Notes: generated from the letters alone by a model not told the origin. 64,000 nt of DNA from Magnetospirillum molischianum DSM 120 (GCF_000294655.1 NZ_CAHP01000020.1:152751-216750); one strand, 5' to 3'; positions 8,371 through 16,858 are shown, numbered from the stretch's first letter. Made by a program: numbers and translations.

Positions 8371-9687
8371 TTACCCGGCCAGTTCAGCGAGAATTTCGGC
8401 AATCCCGTCCCAGGCGTGGTGTAGCTCGTCGTCGCTGAGGCAATAGGGCGGCAAAAGGTAAAGCACATTGCCCAGCGGCCGCAACAGAAGCCCGCGATCC
8501 AGTGCGGCGGCCTTGAGGCGCGGACCGATCCCGGCACCATAGCCGGTGCCGCCGCCCCCGACGTCAAAAGCGGCGATGGTACCGCAAATCCGGGTCCGGG
8601 TTGTATCGGCGCGGGTCGCCAGATCGTCGAGCCGGACCCGATGAATCGCCTCGATCGCAGCGCGACGGGCGGTGCATGCGTCGTCGAGCAGCAAGTCGAG
8701 CGAGGCCAGACCAGCGGCGCAGCCGAGCGGATTGGCGGTGTAGGAATGGCCGTGCAGGAACGCACGGTCGAGATCGGGGCCGAGGAATTCGCGATAGATC
8801 CCCTCGCGCGCCACGGTCATCGCCATCGGCAGAAAACCGCCGGTCAGTCCTTTCGACAGACAGACCAGATCGGGCACGATTCCAGCCTTCAGGCAGGCGA
8901 AGATCGGCCCGGTGCGGCCAAAGCCGGTCATCACTTCGTCAAAGATCAGCAACGCACCCTCGGCCCGCACCCGTTCGGCCAGGGCGGTCAGGAAGGCCGG
9001 GCGGCACATCCGCATTCCGCTCGCCCCTTGGATCAACGGCTCGATCAGAACGGCCGAGACCCGGCCGGGCTTCGCCGCGAACAGCCGGTCGAGCGCGTCC
9101 AGGGCTTCGGCTTCCTTGGTCGCGACGGAATCGTCGCCGTCCCAGGTGGCGGGGAACGGTACCGTCTCGACCGGGAACAGCATTCCCTTCCACGCGGAAA
9201 AGAAGCCCGACGAGTGCCCCGCCGACATCGCGCCGACAGTGTCGCCGTGATACCCGCCTTCGAAACAGACGAACTGATCGCGCTCCGCGATGCCACGGTT
9301 GCGCCAATATTGCAGCGACAGCTTCATCGCGACCTCGACCGCTGTCGAGCCGTCATCGGAATAGAAAACCCGGTCGAGATCGCCGGGCAGCAGACCCGCC
9401 ACCCGAGCCGCCAACTGCGCGGCGGGGGCGTGGGTGAAATCGGCGAAGATCACCTGTTCCATTTCCGCCGCCTGCCGGGCGATCGCGGCGGCGACCGCCG
9501 GATGACCGTGGCCGTGTAGATTGACCCACCACGACGACACCAGATCGAGAAAGCGCCGCCCATCGGCGGCGGTGATGGTCGCTCCCTGCGCCGAAACCGC
9601 CAGCATCGGCGGCTTGGCTGCGGCGGCCTGGGTGAAGGGATGCCAGACATGGCGGGCGTCAAGCGCCAGAAGCTCTTCGGGATTCAT
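8371..9687 (-). CDS. bioA: Adenosylmethionine-8-amino-7-oxononanoate aminotransferase
   Basis: 438 residues from the ATG at 9687. Class III PLP aminotransferase that converts 8-amino-7-oxononanoate (KAPA) to 7,8-diaminopelargonate using S-adenosylmethionine as amino donor. The N-terminal HVWHPFTQ is the BioA signature; further motifs are YSDDGSTAVEVAMKLSLQYW, GGYHGDT, LIFDEVMTGFGRTG (PLP aspartate), and VCLSKGLTGGFLPMA with the Schiff-base lysine. The frame stays open well upstream of the ATG, but that part belongs to antisense of bioD and was excluded. Last gene of the bioFHCDA set. Confidence 0.96.
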   Translation of the reverse strand: MNPEELLALDARHVWHPFTQAAAAKPPMLAVSAQGATITAADGRRFLDLVSSWWVNLHGHGHPAVAAAIARQAAEMEQVIFADFTHAPAAQLAARVAGLLPGDLDRVFYSDDGSTAVEVAMKLSLQYWRNRGIAERDQFVCFEGGYHGDTVGAMSAGHSSGFFSAWKGMLFPVETVPFPATWDGDDSVATKEAEALDALDRLFAAKPGRVSAVLIEPLIQGASGMRMCRPAFLTALAERVRAEGALLIFDEVMTGFGRTGPIFACLKAGIVPDLVCLSKGLTGGFLPMAMTVAREGIYREFLGPDLDRAFLHGHSYTANPLGCAAGLASLDLLLDDACTARRAAIEAIHRVRLDDLATRADTTRTRICGTIAAFDVGGGGTGYGAGIGPRLKAAALDRGLLLRPLGNVLYLLPPYCLSDDELHHAWDGIAEILAELAG

Positions 9688-9710
9688 CTGCGGCACCTCG
9701 GGGGAAGTGG

Positions 9711-10325
9711 TCAGGAAGGACAGGAAAAAGCGGGCGGTGGCAGGCTTTCCAGCATCGCCCGCGTTACTGCGGGCAGGGGTTGAATCTCGGCCAGCACCGG
9801 GACTCCGCCGAACTGTTCGATCGCCTGACGATTGGCCGGGTTGCGCTGACCGTTCAGCACCACGCCCAGCACCGGCACCCGGCGGCGGCGCAACACTTCC
9901 AGCGTCAGCAGGGTATGGTTGATCGTGCCAAGGCAGGACCGCGCCACGACCAGCACCGGCAGGCCGAGCCTTGCCATCAGATCGACCATCAGCGCGGTTT
10001 CGTTGATTGGCACCATCGCCCCGCCCGCGCCTTCGACCACCAGCGGCCGGTCGGTCTCGGGCAGGACCAGCGCCGACAGGTCGATCCGGCGGCGTTCCCG
10101 CCGTGCCGCCTCGTGGGGCGACAGTGGGGCTTGCAACTCGACCGCCGAGGGCAGAATCTCGACGTCCGGTGCCATGCGCGCCACCCAAGCGGGGTCGGTT
10201 CCCTCGGTCATGCCGGACTGGATCGGTTTCCAATAGGCGGCGTTCCACCCTTGCGCCAGCCACGCCGAGACCAGGGTCTTGCCGATGCCGGTATCGGTGC
10301 CGGTGACGAATACGCCGCGTGTCAT
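9711..10325 (-). CDS. bioD: Dethiobiotin synthetase
   Basis: 204 residues. ATP-dependent carboxylation and ring closure of diaminopelargonate to dethiobiotin. The start shows the BioD P-loop FVTGTDTGIGKTLVSAWLAQ; lysine in YWKPIQSG and EGAGGAMVPI are the substrate and metal motifs. The ATG at 10325 overlaps the bioC stop (ATGA), so the pair is translationally coupled. The protein is somewhat short for the family (about 225 residues), with no obvious internal loss. Confidence 0.95.
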   Translation of the reverse strand: MTRGVFVTGTDTGIGKTLVSAWLAQGWNAAYWKPIQSGMTEGTDPAWVARMAPDVEILPSAVELQAPLSPHEAARRERRRIDLSALVLPETDRPLVVEGAGGAMVPINETALMVDLMARLGLPVLVVARSCLGTINHTLLTLEVLRRRRVPVLGVVLNGQRNPANRQAIEQFGGVPVLAEIQPLPAVTRAMLESLPPPAFSCPS

Positions 10326-11104
10326 GACTGAATCCCGTTTCTGGTAAAACTCAGGGTGTGAATTGTCCAGGTCATGGTGCAGGGTGCGCCGAGAGCGGCG
10401 ATCACCCGGCGCAACTGTCCGGGGGCAAGTGGTCGGTGGCCGGGGCGGGGCACTGCCGCTCCCAGTGCCGCCAGGGTGCGGGCGAAGGCCAGCCCGTCGC
10501 GGTGGGTTTCGACCACGGTCTCGCTATCGATCCGGCTATCGCCATCGGGCGGCATCATGGCCCACAACGCCGTCGCGTCGGGAAAGGCCGGGGTTCCCGG
10601 TTCCAGCCCCAGGGCGCGATGTGCCGCCCGCCATTCGGCAAAGCTGCCCGCGCCGGGCAGGGTCAGGATCAGTCGCCCACCGGGGGCTAGCCGCTGCGCC
10701 AGATCGGCCAGGGCGGTGGGCAGATCGGAAAACCATTGCGCCGCCAGCGACGAGACGATCAGGTCAAGGCTCTGTTGGGCCATCGTCGGGGCTTCGGCGT
10801 CCATCGCGGCAAAGGCGATGCGACGATCCGCCGCCAATGCATCGCGGGCGTGGGCGACCATCGCCGGGCTGAGATCGGTGGCAAGAATGTCGGCCTGCTC
10901 GCCCACCGCCGCCCGTAACCGTCGGGTCAACAGGCCGGTGCCGCAGCCCACTTCCAGGACCCTGGCCCCGTCCGGTAGCGAGGGCAGGGCGGCCAGTCGC
11001 GCCGCCAGACCGGCGGCGATCCGGTCCTGGAATCCAGCGGCGGATTCATAACCGGAGGCCGCGGCGGAAAAAGAATCCTGAATCCGCTGTTTGCGGGATG
11101 TCAT
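10322..11104 (-). CDS. bioC: Malonyl-[acyl-carrier protein] O-methyltransferase
   Basis: 260 residues from the ATG at 11104, which overlaps the stop of bioH. BioC methylates malonyl-ACP so that the fatty acid cycle can elongate it to pimeloyl-ACP methyl ester. Visible: the SAM-binding motif VLEVGCGTGLLTRRL (about 45-60), ATDLSPAM, and the class I methyltransferase motif IVSSLAAQWFSDLP. The N-terminal RKQRIQDSFSAAASGYESAAGFQ matches the BioC opening. Its partner for removing the methyl group is the hydrolase encoded just upstream. Confidence 0.92.
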   Translation of the reverse strand: MTSRKQRIQDSFSAAASGYESAAGFQDRIAAGLAARLAALPSLPDGARVLEVGCGTGLLTRRLRAAVGEQADILATDLSPAMVAHARDALAADRRIAFAAMDAEAPTMAQQSLDLIVSSLAAQWFSDLPTALADLAQRLAPGGRLILTLPGAGSFAEWRAAHRALGLEPGTPAFPDATALWAMMPPDGDSRIDSETVVETHRDGLAFARTLAALGAAVPRPGHRPLAPGQLRRVIAALGAPCTMTWTIHTLSFTRNGIQS

Positions 11105-11733
11105 TGCAGGCGGGCCGCGAACTGCCTGAGATGGGTGGCAACCCAGTCTGGATGAGTCAGCGGCAAAAGATGGCCGCCGCGTTCGGCCAGGATCAGCTCG
11201 TGGGCGGCGAACACGGCGCGACTCATCGATTCCGGTACGATCACGTCGGCGGTTCCAGCCAGTGCCATCACCGGACAATCGAGCGCGGCCAGTGCCGGAC
11301 GCTCATCGCAGGTCGCCAGCCAGTCCAGCGCATCGCCCAGCGGTCCCGGCTGCAATCCCGACAGATCGGCGTCGGCGATACCGCAACGATTTAGGAATTC
11401 GGCGGTGACGGCGTGAGGTTCCTCGCCGAAGCGGGTCAGCATCCGGCTAACCATTCTGGGCGACACCCCATCGACGAAGGCGGCGGAACGGGTGAAACAG
11501 GGAAAGGCGTTGACCGCCAACACTCCGGCCCATGGGCGCGGTATATTGGCCAAGGCCCAGGCCAGCCCCATCGAGTGGGCCACCACCAGCGGTCGGCGCA
11601 GGGTAGGGCGGTCGGCACGGCCGCTAAAGCCGAGATCGACGCTGCGCACCGGGAAATCGGTCAGGCGTTCGCGCAAGGGTTCCCAGAACCCGGCATCGAA
11701 GGCCCAGCCATGAACGAACAGCAGGGGAATCAC
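11101..11733 (-). CDS. bioH: Alpha/beta hydrolase, probable pimeloyl-ACP methyl ester esterase
   Basis: 210 residues from a GTG at 11733 that overlaps the bioF stop (GTGA). Alpha/beta hydrolase: VHGWAFDAGFW oxyanion region, nucleophile elbow VVAHSMGLAW (Ser), acid in LAGTADVIVP, and histidine in ERGGHLLPL. In this position between bioF and bioC it should cleave the methyl ester of pimeloyl-ACP to stop chain elongation. It is shorter than E. coli BioH (256) because the region before the nucleophile is compact; the name rests mainly on context and could equally be another BioH-isofunctional esterase. Confidence 0.78.
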   Translation of the reverse strand: MIPLLFVHGWAFDAGFWEPLRERLTDFPVRSVDLGFSGRADRPTLRRPLVVAHSMGLAWALANIPRPWAGVLAVNAFPCFTRSAAFVDGVSPRMVSRMLTRFGEEPHAVTAEFLNRCGIADADLSGLQPGPLGDALDWLATCDERPALAALDCPVMALAGTADVIVPESMSRAVFAAHELILAERGGHLLPLTHPDWVATHLRQFAARLQ

Positions 11734-12908
11734 GTCGTCTCCTTCACGGCCTGGGGCACCAGCGTGATCAATCGGTCGATGTCGGCGTCGGAATGAACCG
11801 CCGACAGGGCGAAACGGATACGGCTGGTTCCCGGCGGCACCGTCGGCGGCCGGATCGCGATGCCCAACACACCCCACTCCTCCAGCCGGGTCGCCACTCG
11901 CAGGGTGCGATGCTCGCACCCCAGAATTACCGGAACGATCTGGCTGGCCGAGCGGCCGGTGTCAAGCCCGGCTTCGGCAAGCCCGGCTCGCAGCCGGGCC
12001 GCATTGCGGGCCAGTCGTGCCCGGTCGTCAGCCAGGGTCGGGACCAGATCGATGGCGGCGTCGATTGCCCCCAGCACTGGCGGCGGTAGCGCCGTGGCGT
12101 AGATCAGCCCCGAGGCGCGGTTGACCAGATAGTCCCGCACCGTTGCCGAGCAGCCGACGTAAGCGCCGAACGATCCCATCCCTTTTGAGAACGTCCCCAT
12201 CGCCAGATCGATTCCCAATCCGGGAGTCAGGCCAAAGCCGGTTTCTCCCATGACGCCGGTGGCGTGGGCCTCGTCGAGATAGAGCAGGGCGTTCCACTTT
12301 TTCGCCAGCGCAGCCAGGGCGGCGGCGTCGATCACGTCGCCATCCATGCTGAACACGGTCTCTGAGACAATCACCCGAGGGCCGGGCCGGTCAGCGTATT
12401 TCGCCAGCAATTCCTCAAGATGGCCAAGGTCGTCGTGGCGATAGCGTTGTGCCCGCGCTCCCGCCAGGGTCAGCCCAGCATACAGGCTGGCATGGATCAG
12501 CCGGTCGGCGAACACCACCGGCTCGGCCTCCCACAGGGTGCGGTCGAGCAGGGCGGGAAGCACCGAAGCGTTGGTCTGCCAGCCGCTGACCAGCACCATT
12601 GCCGCCTCGGAGCCTTTGGCACGGGCGATCTTGGTCTCGACGGCTTCATAGGCGGCAAGATGGCCGGTGACCAGCCGGGACGCTCCCGATCCAGTGCCAA
12701 ATTCGGCCGCCCAGTGTCGCGCCCGCTCGATCAGCGCCGGGTGCCGCGACAGGCCGAGATAGTCGTTTGAGGAAAAATCGACTAACTCACGCCCATGCCG
12801 CCGGATCCGGCCGCCTTCAAGACGTTCGACCGGGATCAGGGCGCGTTTGCGCCCGGCGGACTGAAGCCCTGCCAATGCGCCCGCGAGAATGTCATCTAAT
12901 TCCTGCAT
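11730..12908 (-). CDS. bioF: 8-amino-7-oxononanoate synthase
   Basis: 392 residues. PLP enzyme of the alpha-oxoamine synthase family; condenses pimeloyl-ACP (or CoA) with alanine. Motifs: DFSSNDYLGLSRHP at the N-terminus, GSGASRLVTGH, SVFSMDGD, YLDEAHATG (PLP aspartate/histidine) and GTFSKGMGSFGAYVG with the Schiff-base lysine. It is the first gene of the leftward biotin operon and diverges from bioB across a 96-base gap that must hold both promoters. Confidence 0.97.
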   Translation of the reverse strand: MQELDDILAGALAGLQSAGRKRALIPVERLEGGRIRRHGRELVDFSSNDYLGLSRHPALIERARHWAAEFGTGSGASRLVTGHLAAYEAVETKIARAKGSEAAMVLVSGWQTNASVLPALLDRTLWEAEPVVFADRLIHASLYAGLTLAGARAQRYRHDDLGHLEELLAKYADRPGPRVIVSETVFSMDGDVIDAAALAALAKKWNALLYLDEAHATGVMGETGFGLTPGLGIDLAMGTFSKGMGSFGAYVGCSATVRDYLVNRASGLIYATALPPPVLGAIDAAIDLVPTLADDRARLARNAARLRAGLAEAGLDTGRSASQIVPVILGCEHRTLRVATRLEEWGVLGIAIRPPTVPPGTSRIRFALSAVHSDADIDRLITLVPQAVKETT

Positions 12909-12939
12909 CGCCGGTGGTCATAGATGGTTTTCTCGCCTG

Positions 12940-12969
12940 TTGCAAAGCCATCATGCGCCGCACTACAGT
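12940..12969 (+). promoter_or_regulatory. Candidate sigma-70 promoter for bioB
   Basis: TTGCAA at 12940, an 18-base spacer and TACAGT at 12964 would start transcription near 12976, just ahead of the preferred bioB start at 13005. This also argues against an in-frame ATG at 12924. A 7/10 match to the BioR box TTATMKATAA (TCATAGATGG, 12918-12927) lies between this and bioF; no bioR gene is in the window, so it is only a weak hint. Confidence 0.45.
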
Positions 12970-13004
12970 TCGCCCCCCGTGAGACATGGAATAAGGTGAT
13001 CGTC

Positions 13005-13997
13005 GTGACCCTCCAAGCATTGCAAACGGCACCGGCGACGACGGGCGGCGATACGGTCCGCCACGACTGGACGGTCGAAGAGGTCGAGGCTCTGTTCGCG
13101 CTTCCCTTCAACGATCTCCTGTTTCAGGCGCAGACCGTCCATCGCGCTCATTTCGACCCTAACCGCATCCAGATCAGCAGCCTGCTGTCGATTAAGACCG
13201 GGGCCTGTCCCGAGGATTGCACCTATTGCGCCCAAAGCGCCCACCACAACACCGACCTGGAGCGCGAAAAGCTTCTGGCGGTCGAGGAGGTGATCGCGGC
13301 CGCGGCCAAGGCCAAGGCCGATGGCGCCTCTCGTTTCTGCATGGGCGCGGCCTGGCGCGGGCCGCATGGCGATGACTTCGCCGTGGCTCTGACGATGATC
13401 GAGGGGGTCAAGGCTTTGGGGCTTGAGACCTGCGCCAGCTTCGGTGTGCTGTCGCGGGAACAGGCCCGTCAGTTGAAAGAGGCCGGCCTCGATTATTACA
13501 ACCACAACATCGACACCAGCCCCGAGCATTATAAGGAAATCGTCACCACCCGGACCTTCGAGGATCGGCTGGAGACGCTGGAACATGTTCACGATGCCGG
13601 TCTGCATGTCTGTTCCGGCGGTATCGTCGGCCTGGGCGAGAGTCAGACCGACCGCGCCAGCATGCTGGTGACGCTCGCCAACCTGCCGCATCAGCCCGAC
13701 AGCGTGCCGATCAACCTGCTGATCCCGATTCCCGGCACGCCGCTGGCCGAGGCGGCGGTCGAACGTCCAGATCCGTTCGATTTTATCCGGGTCATCGCGG
13801 TGGCCCGCGTGATGATGCCGAAATCCTATGTCCGCCTGTCGGCCGGGCGCGAGGGGATGAGCGCGGAAATGCAGGCTTTGTGTTTCTTTGCCGGTGCCAA
13901 TTCAGTGTTTTGCGGCTATAAACTTTTGACCGCGAAGAACGCCTCGCCCGGCCAGGATCGGGGATTGTTCGACCGTCTCGGCCTCAAGCCGATGTAA
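13005..13997 (+). CDS. bioB: Biotin synthase (radical SAM)
   Basis: 330 residues from the GTG at 13005, preferred because AAGG lies about 8 bases upstream; a longer frame opens at ATG 12924 but that lies before the candidate transcription start. BioB inserts sulphur into dethiobiotin. The radical SAM cluster motif is [11 protein letters not shown] (C-x3-C-x2-C), preceded by LLSIKTGA; then [10 protein letters not shown], the strongly conserved [22 protein letters not shown], and LSAGRE with the arginine that ligands the 2Fe-2S cluster. It completes the late biotin pathway with the divergent operon. Confidence 0.97.
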   Translation: MTLQALQTAPATTGGDTVRHDWTVEEVEALFALPFNDLLFQAQTVHRAHFDPNRIQISSLLSIKTGACPEDCTYCAQSAHHNTDLEREKLLAVEEVIAAAAKAKADGASRFCMGAAWRGPHGDDFAVALTMIEGVKALGLETCASFGVLSREQARQLKEAGLDYYNHNIDTSPEHYKEIVTTRTFEDRLETLEHVHDAGLHVCSGGIVGLGESQTDRASMLVTLANLPHQPDSVPINLLIPIPGTPLAEAAVERPDPFDFIRVIAVARVMMPKSYVRLSAGREGMSAEMQALCFFAGANSVFCGYKLLTAKNASPGQDRGLFDRLGLKPM

Positions 13998-14020
13998 GCA
14001 AAAAACTTGGCCTGTCCCTG

Positions 14021-14049
14021 TTGACAGGCCGGGTCGCTTTACGTATTGT
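14021..14049 (+). promoter_or_regulatory. Strong sigma-70 promoter for rpmJ
   Basis: TTGACA (14021), an exact 17-base spacer and TATTGT (14044). The -35 hexamer lies in the right arm of an inverted repeat (GGCCTGTC ... GACAGGCC, 14009-14028) directly after bioB, so the promoter overlaps what may be the bioB transcript end. The start would be near 14056, leaving a leader of about 65 bases before rpmJ. Confidence 0.75.
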
Positions 14050-14120
14050 CCCGACCCTCCGGTCGCGCACCCCGGTGACGCCGTTTAGGGCGACCATTCG
14101 TTGTTTAGGAAATCTGAGCC

Positions 14121-14246
14121 ATGAAGATCCGCAACTCCCTGAAGTCGGCCAAGCTGCGCGACAAGAACTGCCGTGTCGTTCGTCGCAAGGGCCGCGTCTA
14201 CATCATCAACAAGACCAACCCGCGCTTCAAGGCGCGTCAGGGCTAA
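14121..14246 (+). CDS. rpmJ: 50S ribosomal protein L36
   Basis: 41 residues, [16 protein letters not shown] at the start and the highly conserved NPRFKARQG at the end, with [14 protein letters not shown] between. This is the short L36 form of alphaproteobacteria that lacks the zinc-binding C-C-C-H set. It stands alone rather than in the spc operon, as is usual in this class, with its own promoter and a strong terminator. AGGA lies 9 to 12 bases before the ATG. Confidence 0.97.
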   Translation: MKIRNSLKSAKLRDKNCRVVRRKGRVYIINKTNPRFKARQG

Positions 14247-14286
14247 AGGTCTTCGCGCCTGCCAGCTTCGTGCTGGCCGACAGTCG

Positions 14287-14320
14287 CCGCGCTTCCCATG
14301 GAAGCGCGGTTTTTGTCGTT
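14287..14320 (+). terminator. Rho-independent terminator of rpmJ
   Basis: A perfect 10-bp stem CCGCGCTTCC / GGAAGCGCGG (14287-14296, 14300-14309) with a 3-base loop, followed by TTTTTGTCGTTTT. It lies 40 bases after the rpmJ stop. Confidence 0.92.
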
Positions 14321-14476
14321 TTAGGGCTGGTTTCAATCAACCTAATCGTGCGCTCTGGACGCACCCGCTCCCTGTCATGTATACGAAATAGACGAATATG
14401 TGTGCAGTCCGGCGCAAAGATCGGACGCATCCGGTTGCGGGAGATCTCGTGACCATCAAACAGGGAAGCGCACAGG

Positions 14477-15136
14477 ATGAGCGATCCGAAACGACCGGCG
14501 ACGCGGGCGGAGGAAATCCGTCAGGCGATCGAGGGGGATATTTTCCAGGGTCGGCTTCGGCCCGGTTCTCGTCTGGACGAAGAGGGGCTGGCCACCCGCT
14601 TCGGCCTGTCGCGAACGCCGGTACGCGAAGCGATTCTGCAATTGGTTCATTCCGGTCTGGTCGAAAAGAAACCGCACCAGGGCGCGATGGTCGCGCCGCT
14701 CGACCTGCACCGGATGGTGCAGATGTTCGAAGTGATGAGCGAAATCGAGGGATTGTGCGCCCGCTTCGCCGCCCGCCGGATGTCCGCAGAGGAAAAGAGT
14801 CGGCTGGCCGCACTGCACGATCAGGCGCAAGCGTCGGCCGCCGCTGGCGATCTCGATAATTATTATGCCATCAATCGCACCTTTCATGATGCGATCCACG
14901 ATGGCAGCCACAATGAAATCTTGCGCGAGATGACCCATTCGCTGTTTGCGCGACTGGCTCCTTATCGCCGTTATCAACTGAACCATCCCGGCCGTGTCGA
15001 GGCCAGCATGGCCGAGCATCGTGACATCCTGGCCGCGCTGGTCCGCTCCGACCCGGATGGCGCACAAGCGGCGATGCGCCGCCACGTCACCATTCAGGCC
15101 GATATTTTCGCCGAATTCGTATCCATCATGACCTGA
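14477..15136 (+). CDS. GntR family transcriptional regulator, FCD (FadR-C) subfamily
   Basis: 219 residues. N-terminal winged helix (about 8-75: EIRQAIEGDIFQGRLRPG, then LATRFGLSRTPVREAILQL, VEKKPHQGAMVAPL) and an all-helical FCD ligand domain (about 85-215) with the metal-ligand histidines expected in FCD proteins (FHDAIHDGS, AEHRDILAAL, MRRHV). FCD regulators bind small carboxylates and usually repress a neighbouring catabolic operon. The next gene is 3-hydroxyisobutyryl-CoA hydrolase of valine breakdown, and a perfect dyad lies between the two, so that gene is the likely target. Confidence 0.9.
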   Translation: MSDPKRPATRAEEIRQAIEGDIFQGRLRPGSRLDEEGLATRFGLSRTPVREAILQLVHSGLVEKKPHQGAMVAPLDLHRMVQMFEVMSEIEGLCARFAARRMSAEEKSRLAALHDQAQASAAAGDLDNYYAINRTFHDAIHDGSHNEILREMTHSLFARLAPYRRYQLNHPGRVEASMAEHRDILAALVRSDPDGAQAAMRRHVTIQADIFAEFVSIMT

Positions 15137-15144
15137 TTTTCTAC

Positions 15145-15166
15145 ATCCGATACCCCCGTATCGGAT
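15145..15166. promoter_or_regulatory. Perfect inverted repeat, candidate GntR operator
   Basis: Arms ATCCGATAC and GTATCGGAT with a CCCC spacer, between the GntR gene and the hydrolase start at 15205. The right arm extends into GTATCGGATAC, itself a near-palindrome. No T-run follows, so a terminator is less likely than a protein-binding site. Confidence 0.6.
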
Positions 15167-15204
15167 ACAGCCCGCCCCATAGTGACGACAGGGAGACCCG
15201 TTCC

Positions 15205-16254
15205 GTGACTGAGACCACTATCCGCTTCGAACGCCTGGGCCGGATCGGCCGGATTGTCCTCGACCGGCCCAAGGCTCTGAACGCTCTGACCCTGGATCAG
15301 GTTCACGCAATGCATCCGCAATTGGACCGTTGGGCCGCCGACCCGGACGTCGCCCTGGTGGTGATCGAAGGCGAAGGCGAGCGGGCGTTCTGCGCCGGAG
15401 GCGATATCAAGCGGCTGCATCGTGCCGCCGCCGATGGCGACACCGACTATCTCACCGCTTTTTATCGTGACGAATACCGCTTCAATCGCCGCATCAAGAC
15501 CCTGCCCAAGCCCTATGTCGCGCTGCTGGATGGCATCACGATGGGGGGCGGAGTCGGTGTCTCGGTCCATGGTCGCTATCGTATCGCCACCGAACGCACT
15601 CTGTTTGCAATGCCCGAAACCGGGATCGGCTTTTATCCTGACGTCGGGTGCAGCTTTGTGCTGTCGCGCCTTCCGGGGGCGATCGGACGCTATCTCGGCC
15701 TGACCGGGGCCCGGCTCGGACCGGCCGATACCCTGCATGTCGGTATCGCCACCCATTATGTTGAAAGTGGAAAGATCGATGCGCTGCGCGAGGCGTTGTC
15801 CGAGGCCAGGGACGATGAAGCCGTCGCCGCGATCGTCGCTCGCTTCTCCAGCGATCCCGGCCCGACCGCTTTGGATGGCGAGCGTGCCCTGATCGACCGC
15901 TGCTTCGGCCATGACCAGTTGGACGACGTGCTGGCGGCGTTGGCCGCCGAAACCGACCCCTTCGCCGCCGAAACTCTGGCGACGCTCCGGCGGCATTCGC
16001 CGCTTCTGGTGGCGATTACCTTCGAGATGATTCGCCGCGCCGCCTCTCTGTCGTTCGACGAATGCCTGACGATGGAATATCGTTTGTCCCAAATTGTCGC
16101 CCGTGCGCCCGATTTCGTCGAAGGCGTCCGCGCTCTGTTGATCGACCGCGATAACCGTCCGGTCTGGACTCCCTCGACCCTGGCTGAGGTCTCGCCAGAA
16201 CAGGTTGCCGCCCCGTTCGATACTGTTCCGGCAGTGGGCGATCTGACGTTCTAA
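15205..16254 (+). CDS. 3-hydroxyisobutyryl-CoA hydrolase (enoyl-CoA hydratase/isomerase superfamily)
   Basis: 349 residues from a GTG with AGGGAG about 9 bases upstream. Crotonase fold. The length and the motifs FCAGGDIKRLH, FYRDEYRFNRRIKTLPKPYVALLDGITMGGGVG and MPETGIGFYPDVG are those of the HIBCH branch rather than simple enoyl-CoA hydratases (about 260 residues); the E and D of PETGIGFYPDVG are catalytic in HIBCH. It frees 3-hydroxyisobutyrate from its CoA ester in valine catabolism. Other valine-pathway genes are not in the window. Confidence 0.9.
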   Translation: MTETTIRFERLGRIGRIVLDRPKALNALTLDQVHAMHPQLDRWAADPDVALVVIEGEGERAFCAGGDIKRLHRAAADGDTDYLTAFYRDEYRFNRRIKTLPKPYVALLDGITMGGGVGVSVHGRYRIATERTLFAMPETGIGFYPDVGCSFVLSRLPGAIGRYLGLTGARLGPADTLHVGIATHYVESGKIDALREALSEARDDEAVAAIVARFSSDPGPTALDGERALIDRCFGHDQLDDVLAALAAETDPFAAETLATLRRHSPLLVAITFEMIRRAASLSFDECLTMEYRLSQIVARAPDFVEGVRALLIDRDNRPVWTPSTLAEVSPEQVAAPFDTVPAVGDLTF

Positions 16255-16384
16255 GCATTTACTCGACGATTGAGCTTGGCCGGTCGTGTGTAAACGCGAC
16301 CGGCCCATGCCGAGAGAGCGGTTTTCTCCCCGTCTCGCCAGACGCACAATGGAGCTGTTCCCGAGCCGTGAAGAGAGACCGGCT

Positions 16385-16825
16385 ATGTCCCTTATTCTGC
16401 CTGTCCTGTTCGCTCTGATCGCGGCTGTGGGGAATGCCATTTTCGCTTATGGTCAGAAGCAATCGTCCGGCGAAGCCAACGGTCTTCTGTTTGTCGGTGC
16501 GAGCGCTCTTGTCGCGGTGCTGTTATCGGTTGCCGCCTCGCCGCTGCTTGGCCGTTTCGATCCCATATCGCTGATAAAGTCCGATCTGCGCCCAATTCTT
16601 ATTGGTGGTGCTGGACTGTTTCTGACCTATCTTGGCTTCAATCTGCTTTATACGCGGTTCGGTGCATCACACTATGTGCTGTATGCCGCCTTATCGATCT
16701 TAACGACCACGCTGGTCGTTGGTGGGTTGATTTTAAGGGAGCCGATGAACATTTACCATTTCGTCGCGATCGTGCTGGCTATCGCGGCGGTGGTTCTTTT
16801 TACGTTGGGCCAAGCCCGGTCCTGA
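16385..16825 (+). CDS. Small four-helix membrane protein, EamA/DMT-like
   Basis: 146 residues from the ATG at 16385 (GAGAGA upstream). Four hydrophobic helices: about 3-21, 33-50, 72-91 and 122-141, with YGQKQSSGEANG after the first. The pattern resembles half an EamA drug/metabolite transporter, a size seen in SMR-like and paired DMT proteins that act as dimers. The substrate is unknown. The frame continues upstream of 16385 but that part is antisense to nothing conserved and has no ribosome site. A stem GGCCGGTCG/CGACCGGCC (16278-16305) lies in the leader. Confidence 0.65.
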   Translation: MSLILPVLFALIAAVGNAIFAYGQKQSSGEANGLLFVGASALVAVLLSVAASPLLGRFDPISLIKSDLRPILIGGAGLFLTYLGFNLLYTRFGASHYVLYAALSILTTTLVVGGLILREPMNIYHFVAIVLAIAAVVLFTLGQARS

Positions 16826-16858
16826 AGCCGCAAGATGATGATGTTTCGAGGAAATCGA

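Noticed and set aside
9688-10263. Long open upstream extension of the bioA frame
   Set aside because: It is antisense-frame overlap with bioD; bioA starts at the ATG at 9687, where the family's N-terminus begins.
15094-16440. 448-codon minus-strand frame over the hydrolase gene
   Set aside because: It mirrors the codon bias of the plus-strand crotonase gene and has no recognisable domain.
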